64,000 nt of DNA from the NCBI RefSeq assembly GCF_900491745.1, contig NZ_UETR01000015.1:1-64000 (forward strand), given 5' to 3'. The notes beneath the pieces were generated by a model that saw only the letters and a list, made by a program, of their open reading frames with translations, made no database searches and had not been told where the DNA came from. Position numbers and translations under genes: made by a program. This document shows, piece by piece, positions 8,888-17,104 of the stretch. The DNA comes from Amarolinea aalborgensis (GTDB lineage: Bacteria > Chloroflexota > Anaerolineae > SSC4 > Amarolineaceae). Position 1 is the stretch's first letter. The number at the start of each line of letters is the position of its first letter.

Positions 8888-9874
8888 ATGGACATCGTGA
8901 TTCTTTTGGCTTCTGTATTGGCCGCGGCGCCGCCGATTCTCTTCGCCGTGTTGGGCGAGACGATCACCGAAAAGGCGGGCGTCATCAACCTGTCGCTCGA
9001 CGGCTCGATCCTGCTGTCGGCCATGACCGCGTTCATCGTCGCGACGACCAGCGGCAGCCTGCTGCTCGGCATGATCGCGGCCATGCTCGTCGGCGCGCTC
9101 GTCGCCGGGGTGATTGCGGTCATCAGCCTGACCCTGCACCAGCCGCAGGTGGCGACCGGCTTCATCCTGACGCTGCTGACGCGCGACCTGGCCTATGTGC
9201 TGGGCAACGCGTACACGCGCGTGCCCGGCCCGCAGGTGCAGCACCTGCCCATCCCCGGCCTGGCCAACCTGCCGGTCATCGGCCGCATCGTCTTCGATCA
9301 AGACCCGATGGTCTATCTGAGCCTGCTGGCGATTTTCCTGGTCTGGTTCTACATGAACAAGACGCAGCCCGGCCTCAAGCTGCAGGGGTTGGGTGAACGG
9401 CCTGCGGCGGCGTTTGCGCGCGGCGTCAACGTCACCCGCATGCGCTACGTCTACACCCTGGCGGGCGGCGCGTTGGTGGGGCTGGGCGGCGCCACCTTCT
9501 CCTTGCTGGTCAAGCCGGGTTGGGCGCGGCCCTACGGCATCGAAGGCACGGGCTGGATTGCGCTGGCGATCGTCATTTTTGGCGGCTGGCGGCCCTTGCG
9601 CGCGGCTGTCGGCGCGTACGCCTTCGTCACCCTGCAAACCCTGGCCAACACCCTGCAGAGCGCCATGCCCAACGTGCCCACGCAGCTCTTCCCCACGCTG
9701 CCCTTCCCGCTCATGATCCTGACCCTGGTGCTGGTCACCCTGGGCAACGCCGAGTGGCTGCAGCGCAGCCTGGGCCGCCTGCCCGAAGGCCTGCGCCGCG
9801 TGCTCGTGCGCAGCCTGCGCGCCCTGCAGACCTCACCCCCGGCCGCGCTGGGGACGGTGTTCGAGCAGGAGTGA
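8888..9874 (+). CDS. ABC transporter permease 2 (BMP/nucleoside type)
   Basis: Second membrane subunit of the same importer. It begins MDIVILLASVLAAAPPILFA and carries the conserved stretch LGETITEKAGVINLSLDG, then GLKLQGLGERPAAAFARGVNV, which is typical of YufQ-like permeases. The 328-aa length and about eight or more hydrophobic segments are normal. It closes the operon: binding protein, ATPase, permease 1, permease 2. The 120-bp gap before it has no strong terminator, so co-transcription is likely. Confidence 0.9.
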   Translation: MDIVILLASVLAAAPPILFAVLGETITEKAGVINLSLDGSILLSAMTAFIVATTSGSLLLGMIAAMLVGALVAGVIAVISLTLHQPQVATGFILTLLTRDLAYVLGNAYTRVPGPQVQHLPIPGLANLPVIGRIVFDQDPMVYLSLLAIFLVWFYMNKTQPGLKLQGLGERPAAAFARGVNVTRMRYVYTLAGGALVGLGGATFSLLVKPGWARPYGIEGTGWIALAIVIFGGWRPLRAAVGAYAFVTLQTLANTLQSAMPNVPTQLFPTLPFPLMILTLVLVTLGNAEWLQRSLGRLPEGLRRVLVRSLRALQTSPPAALGTVFEQE

Positions 9875-9902
9875 GGGGAAGTGCATAGGGCAGAGTGCAA
9901 AG

Positions 9903-10021
<119 letters not shown>

Positions 10022-10067
10022 CATCCGCCTTCCACGCACCCGATCTCTGGTCTCTGATCTCCAATCT

Positions 10068-13000
10068 CTATTCTTCCACCTCCACCGCCCACGCGAGAAT
10101 GGCCTGCGCTTCGTCCCAGTCGGGCTGGCGGCGCAGAGCTTCCGTGGCCTAAGTTTGGGCTTCCGCACGCTGCTCGCGCGCCTGGGCCAGCTCTGCGCGG
10201 CGCAGGGCCAGGTAGGGCGACGCCGGTTCCTGGGCTTCGGCGATATCGAGCTGCGCAGCCGCTTCGTCCAGCTGCTTGAGCTTGATCAGCTTTTCCGCAT
10301 AGTTACGACGCAGCCAGGTCTCGTCCGGCGCGGACTCTATGATGGCGGCCGACAGCGCCAACGCCTCCTCCGTGCGGCCCGCTTGCTCGATCACATCCGC
10401 CAATGCGGTGCGTGCGGACGCGGCCTGCTCGGTCAACCCGATTTCGGTGTACCGCGCAGCCGCCTGCCCCAGGGCTTCCATCGCGGCCGCGAGATCACCT
10501 GCGGCGCGACATGCGGCCGCCAGCGTCTCGTAGTCCAGGGCCGCATTGTAGCTGCTGCCAATCGCGGTATGGCGCTCGACCGCCTGCCGCGCGTACTGCT
10601 GCGCCTGCCCGGCGTCTTCCTGCATCAGGGCCAGGCGCGCCATCTCCAGGTAGCTGTTGGCCTCGCCTTGCTGCGCGCCAACGGCTTGATAGAGTGCAAG
10701 AGAATTTTCGTATAGCGACTTGGCTTCTGCGTATTGTTTTTCCGCGCGCGACGCATTCCCCATGGCCTGGAGCACGTTGGCCTCGCCCAGCCGGGCGCCC
10801 ACCTGGCGGTACAGCTCGAGCGCCTGCCCGTACGACGCCAACGCTCCCGCCATTTCTTTACGAAATTGCTGCACGTCGCCGATGGCCTTGAGCACGTTGG
10901 CCTCGCCCTGCCGGGAGCCCACCTGGCGGAACAGCTCGAGCGCCTGCCCGTACGACGCCAACGCTCCCGCCCGGTCGTCACGAAATTGCTGCACGTCGCC
11001 GATGGCCTTGAGCACGTTGGCCTCGCCCAGCCGGGAGCCCACCTGGCGGAACAGGTCGAGCGCCTGCCCGTACGACGCCAACGCTCCCGCCCGGTCGTCA
11101 CGAAATTGCTGCACGTCGCCGATGGCCTTGAGCACGTTGGCCTCGCCCAGCCGGTCGCCCACCTGGCGGAACAGGTCGAGCGCCTGCCCGTACGACGCCA
11201 ACGCTCCCGCCATGTCGGCACGAAATTGCTGCACGTCGCCGATGGCCTTGAGCACGTTGGCCTCGCCCAGCCGGTCGCCCACCTGGCGGTAAAGCTCGAG
11301 CGCCTGCCCGTACGACGCCAACGCTCCCGCCATGTCGGCACGAAATTGCTGCACGTCGCCGATGGCCCACAGCACGTTGGCCTCGCCCAGCCGGTCGCCC
11401 ACCTGGCGGTACAGCTCGAGCGCCTGCCCGTACGACGCCAACGCTCCCGCCATGTCGGCAATGAAATTGCTGCACGTCGCCGATGGCCCTCAGCACGTTG
11501 GCCTCGCCCAGCCGGGATCCCACCGGGGAACAACCGAGCGCCTGCCCGTACGACGCCAACGCTCCGCCATTTCTTTACGAAATTGCTGCACGTCGCCGAT
11601 GGCCCACAGCACGTTGGCCTCGCCCAGCCGGGTTCCACTGGCGGAACAGGTCGAGCGCCTGCCCGTACGACGCCAACGCTCCCGCCCGGTCGTCACGAAA
11701 TTGCTGCACGTCGCCGATGGCCTCAGCACGTTGGTCTGCCCAGCCGGTCGCCCACCTGGCGGAACAGGTCGAGCGCCTGCCCGTACGACGCCAACGCTCC
11801 CGCGCGGTCGGCACGAAATTGCTGCACGTCGCCGATGGCCCTCAGCACGTTGGCTCCTTCCAGCCGGTCGCCCACCGGCGGAACAGGTCGAGCGCCTGCC
11901 CGTACGACGCCAACGCTCCGCGCGGTCGGCACGAAATTGCTGCACGTCGCCGATGGCCTGGAGCACGTTGGCCTGATCCCACGCCGTGCCTACGCGCAAT
12001 GCGGCTTGCGCGGCCGATTCTAGCCATCCCAGGCGTCGCCGGTCATGGTTGTTGTAGAGCACATTGCGCCAATCACGTGTGTAGGTCAAGAGGACGGCGG
12101 CCGCCTCGTCATCCGTGGCCGCCGCCGCCAGCCATTCGATGGCGCGGCTCACGTGGTCCCATGCCAGCGGCGCCTGGAAGGTCATGCGGTTTTCTCGAAT
12201 GGCGTCGTCGTAGTCAGCGACGATAGTCGCATAGTAAGCAGCGTAAGCCAGCCAGGCGCGGCGCGCTTCCTGCGCATCGAGATCCAACCGCTGCTTCGCG
12301 AAGCGTGCGATGACCTGGTGCAAGGCAAAGCGCCGCGTGGGCGCCTCCTGCGTCACTTCCAGCAGGCCGCTGTTGTGCAGCGCCACCAGCCAATCGGTCG
12401 CATGCACGTCATCCGTTTCCCACACGCGCTGCATGGCCGGCAGATCACTGTCCAGCGGCTGGCCGCCAAACACCGCCAGGCGGCGCAGGGCGCGGCGCAC
12501 GTCGTCAGGCAGGGCCTCGTCGCTGACGGCCACAATCGCTTCCAACGGCGGTTCGCTGTCGGGCAGGCCGACGTGTGTCTCCGCAGCCGTTAATGCCATC
12601 AAACGGACTGCCACATCCTGATGCAGGCGGGCGACGGCGTTGCCCGCACCTACGGCGCGCGCCAGGCCATCCAGGCGCCGTGCAGCGACGTGCAGGGCTA
12701 GCGGTAGGCAGCCCAGGACTTCCACCAGGCGGTCGGCGCCAGCTTCATCGGCCGCCACCGCCGCCGCAGCTGCGTCCCCGCCCGCGCCCAGCATCTGCAC
12801 CGCCGCCGGCGGCGGCAGTACGTGCACCTCATGGTTCGCGGCCTGCAAATCCGCGGCTACCTGGGGGCTGCGCGTTGTCAGCAGGGCGCGCGCCGGCGGC
12901 TGCACCGCATCGAGAAAAGGTCGTGCGTGGTCAGCCTTCCAGATGTCGTCGAGCACCAGCAGAAAGCGACGACCCGCGAGTGCGGCCCGCAGGCTGTCGG

Positions 13001-13343
13001 CGCGCAGGGGTGCGCTGTCCAGGCCCGCGGCGCTGACGCCGAACTGCATCAGGATTTGCCCCAGGAGAAGGAAGATGTCTGGTTTGGGGCCAAACGCCAG
13101 CCAGGCGCGTCCATCGGGAAACTCATACGCGATGCTTGAGTCATTGGCGACGCGCAGGGCGAGAGCTGTCTTGCCCACGCCTGGTAGACCGCGCACGGCC
13201 ATCAGCGCAAGGGGCTTCGCCGCGCCGGCGGGATGCACCAGGTCGGCCACGAGTGCGAGCGTCAAGCGGCCGCGGCCAAATAGGTGTGGCGGCGCAGGGG
13301 GCGGCACAGGCGCATTGGCGATTTGCTGGTGTTGAGCGATCAT
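10068..13343 (-). CDS. NB-ARC (STAND-type) ATPase with long TPR array; frame broken by indels and one in-frame TAG
   Basis: Predicted signalling or regulatory NTPase. The start is taken at ATG 13343 (MIAQHQQIAN). The N-terminal about 450 residues form an NB-ARC module with P-loop GLPGVGKTALALRVA, Walker B FLLVLDDIW and sensor-like ALLTTRSPQ. A run of 40-aa TPR-like units follows, each encoded by an almost identical 120-bp repeat with core ALASYGQALELYRQVGDRLGE. Units between 10780 and 11460 are clean, whereas those at 11461-11960 contain small insertions and deletions that shift the frame several times. The clean frame meets TAG at 10149-10151 but continues in frame with a TPR-like tail (LRRQPDWDEAQAILAWA) to a second stop at 10068-10070. 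It could be a true pseudogene or, more likely, an intact gene with assembly errors. It has no effector domain, so its function is unknown. Confidence 0.75.
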
Positions 13344-13464
13344 AGACGGTTTCCTTGATGGGTGGCATTGGGCGGGCGCGCCACGCCAGGTTGCACAGGC
13401 AAGTAATTTATACACCGCTCGACCCGATTCGTCCACGTGCCATATCAGGGGGGCATTATTCAAT

Positions 13465-13698
13465 CGTCCCTACGGGACGACGGGCGCGGGGGGCGTCATC
13501 GGTCTCAAGTCAAGGCGTCCCTACGGGACGACGGGCGCGGGGGGCGTCATCGGTCTCAAGTCAAGGCGTCCCTACGGGACGGGTGCATTTCACATTGGGG
13601 CCGAATCGGCGACTTGGCGCTTGTACGCAATCGCCGGAGTCGCTGTAACGATCGCATCGTCCATGCCGTGGTTTTGCACCCAAATTGAAAATGCACCC
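13465..13698. repeat. 51-bp tandem palindromic repeats plus dispersed repeat copy 3
   Basis: The 13344-13754 gap holds no gene. CGTCCCTACGGGACG recurs at 13465, 13516 and 13567 with an exact 51-bp period and an identical spacer. It abuts a 118-bp mini-element at 13581-13698 with inverted ends GGGTGCATTTCA...TTGAAAATGCACCC. Heptamers 'ggtctcc' follow at 13721-13756. Confidence 0.75.
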
Positions 13699-13754
13699 GA
13701 CCGGACGGCAGATTGCTGGCCGGTCTCCGGTCTCCGACCTCCGGTCTCCGGTCT

Positions 13755-15104
13755 CTACTCTCCCCGCAGCAGCCGCCGACTCGCCGCGCTGTGCCTCGCC
13801 ACCAGGTCGGCCGCATCCAGGCCCACAATCGCACCATCCTTGACGCGCACGCGGCCGTTGATGACGCTGAAGTCCACGCCCTGCGGCGCGCAGAAGACGA
13901 GCGCGGCCAGGGGATCGTGCAGGGCGCCGCTGTAAGCCAGGCGGTTCAAATTCAGCCCAATGAAATCGGCCGCCATGCCGGGCGCCAGCGCGCCGATGTC
14001 GTCACGACCGAGCACGGCCGCGCCCCCCAGGGTGGCAAGCTCCAGCGCCTCCTGCGCGCTGAGCGCGGCCGGGTTCCCCAGCACGCGCTGCAAGAGCATG
14101 GCCTGCCGCGCTTCGCCCAGGAGATGCGCGCCGTCGTTGCTGGCGCTGCCGTCCACGCCCAGGCCCACGGCCGCGCCGCGGTCCAGCAGGCGGCGCACGG
14201 GCGCAATGCCGCTCGCCAGGCGCATGTTGCTGCTGGGACAGTGCGCAGCGCCGGCGCCGGTGCGCGCAAACAGATCAATCTCGGCTTCGCTCAAGTGCAC
14301 GCAGTGCGCGTGCCAGACGTCAGGGCCCATCCAGCCCAAGTCTTCGGCGTACGCGACCGGCCGCCGGCCAAAGCGCGCCAGGCAAAACTCCTCTTCATCC
14401 TTCGTCTCCGCCAGATGGGTGTGCAGGCTGACGCCGTAGCTGCGCGCCAGCGCGGCGCTCGCGCGCATCAGGTCCGGCGTAACGGAGAAGGGTGAGCAGG
14501 GCGCGACGACGATGCGCACCATGCCGAAGCGCTCACGCTGGTGGAAGGTCTCGATCGCACGGCGGCAGTCGGCCAGGATGGCGTCTTCGGCTTCTACGAC
14601 GGCGTCCGGAGGCAGACCACCCTGACTTTCGCCCAGCGACATGGAGCCGCGGCTGGCGTGGAAGCGAATGCCCAGCTCGCAGGCGGCCTCGATTTCGTCG
14701 TCAATGCGGCTGCCGTTCGGCCACAGGTAGTGATGATCGCTGCTGGTGGTGCAGCCGCTGAGCATCAGCTCGGCCAGCCCCAGCTTGGCGCCCAGGTAGA
14801 CCGCCTCTGGCGTCAGCCGCGCCCAGATCGGATAGAGGGTCTTCAGCCAGTCGAAGAGGACGCTGTTCTGCGCCAGCGCGCGGGTGAGGGACTGGTAGAG
14901 GTGATGGTGGGTGTTGACCAGGCCCGGCAGCACGATCATGCCGCGGGCGTTGATGACGGTGTCCGCGTGGTCGGGCAGGCTGGCGCTTGGCCCCACCTGC
15001 TCAATCGCGTGGTCGCGCACGAACAGCGCGCCGTCTTGGATCTGGCGCCGTTGGGCGTCCATGGTGACCAGTACGTCCGCGTGCTGCACTAAGAGCGTAG
15101 ACAT
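13755..15104 (-). CDS. Amidohydrolase, 8-oxoguanine deaminase-like
   Basis: Metal-dependent deaminase of the Atz/Trz group in the amidohydrolase superfamily. It begins with ATG at 15104 (MSTLLVQHADVLVTMD). Metal and substrate motifs are visible in order: VNTHHHLYQSLTRA, SSDHHYLWPNG, LHTHLAETKDE, AHCVHLSEAE and LGVDGSASNDG. The HHHLYQ and SDHHYLWP signatures recall 8-oxoguanine deaminase and hydroxyatrazine hydrolases more than guanine deaminase. Context (adenine deaminase and a nucleoside importer within 10 kb) favours a purine substrate. It is followed on its 3' side by heptamer repeats. The family is certain; the exact substrate is an inference. Confidence 0.82.
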   Translation of the reverse strand: MSTLLVQHADVLVTMDAQRRQIQDGALFVRDHAIEQVGPSASLPDHADTVINARGMIVLPGLVNTHHHLYQSLTRALAQNSVLFDWLKTLYPIWARLTPEAVYLGAKLGLAELMLSGCTTSSDHHYLWPNGSRIDDEIEAACELGIRFHASRGSMSLGESQGGLPPDAVVEAEDAILADCRRAIETFHQRERFGMVRIVVAPCSPFSVTPDLMRASAALARSYGVSLHTHLAETKDEEEFCLARFGRRPVAYAEDLGWMGPDVWHAHCVHLSEAEIDLFARTGAGAAHCPSSNMRLASGIAPVRRLLDRGAAVGLGVDGSASNDGAHLLGEARQAMLLQRVLGNPAALSAQEALELATLGGAAVLGRDDIGALAPGMAADFIGLNLNRLAYSGALHDPLAALVFCAPQGVDFSVINGRVRVKDGAIVGLDAADLVARHSAASRRLLRGE

Positions 15105-15195
15105 CGTTGTCTCCTGTCAGTGATGCGATGCGGCGCAAGCCGCTGGCTTGCAGCTGTCAGATTGCGCCCGCAAGCCGCGGGCTTGTGGACAGCGA

Positions 15196-16281
15196 CTAGA
15201 ACTCCAGTTTGCGATAGCGCATGGCGACGCTTTCGGCCAGGCCGATGCCAAGCATGAAAATGAGCAGCGAACTGCCTCCGTAGCTGATCAAGGGCAGCGG
15301 CTTGCCTGTGACCGGCAGCAGGTTGAGGTTCATGCCGATGTTGACGGCCGCCTGGAAGAAGATCAGGGAGGCCACGCCGATGACCAGCAGGCGGCCAAAG
15401 CTGTCACGCGCCAGGTCGGCCACGCGCAGGAGGCGCAGCAGCAGGAGGATGAACAGAATCAGCACGACGGCCGCGCCCACGAAACCGAGTTCTTCTGCAA
15501 TCACGGAGAAGATGAAATCGGTGTGGCGCACGCGCAAGAAGTGCAGTTGACTTTGGCTGCCGTGGAAAAGCCCTTGCCCCAGGATGCCGCCGTTGCCGAT
15601 GCTGATGAGCGCCTGGTTGACGTTGTAGAAATCGTCAGGATTGCCCGTGGGGTTGAGGAAGAGCAGAATGCGATTGCGCATGTAATCCTGCATTGACAGC
15701 CAGACCAGCGGCGCGACCGCGGCCGCGGCGATCCCGGTCAGGGCCGCGTAGATGAGCGGCAGCCCGGCGACGAGCAGCATGACCGCGCCGGCAAACGCGA
15801 TAGACAGTGTGGTGCCCAGGTCTGGCTGCAAATAGATGAGCACCAGCGGCACGACGAGCAGGAGCAGCGCGCCCAGGTAGGTGCTGATGCGCTGCATGGC
15901 GTTTTCGCGGTTCGCCAGAAAGCGCGCCAGGACGATGACGACCAGGATCTTCGCCAGCTCGGACGGCTGCACGGCCAGGCCAATTTCCACCCAGCGCTGC
16001 GCGCCGCCCTGCGTCAGGCCGACAATTTCCACGAGGCCGAGCAGGCCGATCAGAATGGCGTACACCAAGATCGGCGCGGTTCCTACCAGGGTATAATCCA
16101 CGCTGGCGGCGATGAAGATCAGGGCCAGTCCAAGCAGAGCAAAGGTGATCTGCCGGCTGACCATGTCCTGCAGTCCTGGCGTGTTGATGGTGGCGCTGCG
16201 CACCATGATCACGCCCATGGTCACCATGGCCAGGGTGATCGCCAGCAGGGGCCAGTCAAAATTACGCCATGCGCGTGACAT
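15196..16281 (-). CDS. rodA: Rod-shape peptidoglycan glycosyltransferase RodA
   Basis: SEDS-family polytopic membrane enzyme that polymerises lipid II glycan strands during side-wall growth, working with PBP2. The 361 residues hold about ten hydrophobic segments. Family signatures include GGAQRWVEIGLAVQPSELAK and LIYLQPDLGTTLSI, and the C-terminal NIGMNLNLLPVTGKPLPLI followed by SYGGSSL. Its ATG at 16281 overlaps the TGA of minC by one base (TGATG), so the two are translationally coupled. It is the last gene of the mreB-mreC-mreD-mrdA-minC-rodA operon. Confidence 0.94.
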   Translation of the reverse strand: MSRAWRNFDWPLLAITLAMVTMGVIMVRSATINTPGLQDMVSRQITFALLGLALIFIAASVDYTLVGTAPILVYAILIGLLGLVEIVGLTQGGAQRWVEIGLAVQPSELAKILVVIVLARFLANRENAMQRISTYLGALLLLVVPLVLIYLQPDLGTTLSIAFAGAVMLLVAGLPLIYAALTGIAAAAVAPLVWLSMQDYMRNRILLFLNPTGNPDDFYNVNQALISIGNGGILGQGLFHGSQSQLHFLRVRHTDFIFSVIAEELGFVGAAVVLILFILLLLRLLRVADLARDSFGRLLVIGVASLIFFQAAVNIGMNLNLLPVTGKPLPLISYGGSSLLIFMLGIGLAESVAMRYRKLEF

Positions 16282-17090
16282 CAGGATGACCTCCGTAGGG
16301 AATCGGCTGGCGCGCCCGATTCATATTTCACTTGATCCCAGGGTTCAATTACGATGGCGCCGTCCATGATGCGCGCGACTTGGGGAGTTGACCGGTTTCG
16401 CCGCCCGGGCAGGAGCCAGCGCAAACCACGCGCCGCGGGCGCGCGCCACATGGCGCTGCCGATGCGCAGCTCGGTTGGCTGCAGCGCCAGTGCACAGACC
16501 ACAGCCGGTTGGTCGCCCAACATGCCGGCGTGAACGATTCCGGCCAGTCGTCCCCAGACGACGACATCGCCCCCGGCGATCAGCTGCGCGCCCGGCTGGA
16601 CATCGCCGATCACGATGACAGCCCCTGGATGCTCGATGGTTTGCCCGCTGCGCAGGGCGGCGTGGACGAGCAAGGCTGGCGTTTGACCAGGTCGGCCGGC
16701 GTTGGTCGCTGGCGCGGCCGCGCGCGCCGACCCCAGGGCGCGGCTGCCGTTGGCGCGCAGCGCCGGCGTGACCTGGATGGCCAGGCCGAGGCTGGCGGCT
16801 GCGCGCTGCGTGGTTGGTTGGTCGCTCACCAGCGCCCACAGGCTCACCTGGTGCGTTTCCAGCATGTGCCCGATGGCGGTAATGTCCGCCTCGGTCAGCA
16901 AGCGTGATCCGGCGGCGACAGCCACGCGTCCGCCTTTGACGAAGGAAGCCATCGCCTGCAGGCGCTCATCCACCTGGGCCAACACGGCGTCGAAATCGCC
17001 ATCGGGCAGGGTAATCACCAGGCCGCTGCTGGTGCCTCTGATCTGCACCGCCTGCTCTGCTCTCACATTGGCTGTCTCTGTGCTAACCAT
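16281..17090 (-). CDS. minC: Septum site-determining protein MinC
   Basis: Inhibitor of FtsZ polymerisation that restricts where septa form. The C-terminal half is the MinC beta-helix: HAALRSGQTIEHPGAVIVIG, then DVQPGAQLIAGGDVVVWGRL and GIVHAGMLGD. The N-terminal part (GLVITLPDGDFDAVLAQVDE) matches the FtsZ-binding domain. At 269 aa it is slightly longer than the E. coli protein, with an Ala/Gly-rich linker between the domains. It lies between mrdA and rodA in the elongation operon. MinD and MinE genes are not in the window. Confidence 0.88.
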   Translation of the reverse strand: MVSTETANVRAEQAVQIRGTSSGLVITLPDGDFDAVLAQVDERLQAMASFVKGGRVAVAAGSRLLTEADITAIGHMLETHQVSLWALVSDQPTTQRAAASLGLAIQVTPALRANGSRALGSARAAAPATNAGRPGQTPALLVHAALRSGQTIEHPGAVIVIGDVQPGAQLIAGGDVVVWGRLAGIVHAGMLGDQPAVVCALALQPTELRIGSAMWRAPAARGLRWLLPGRRNRSTPQVARIMDGAIVIEPWDQVKYESGAPADSLRRSS

Positions 17091-17104
17091 GCGCGAGGTA
17101 CACC

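Noticed and set aside
10734..12023. 429-aa plus-strand repetitive frame
   Set aside because: Reverse-strand image of the 120-bp TPR units.
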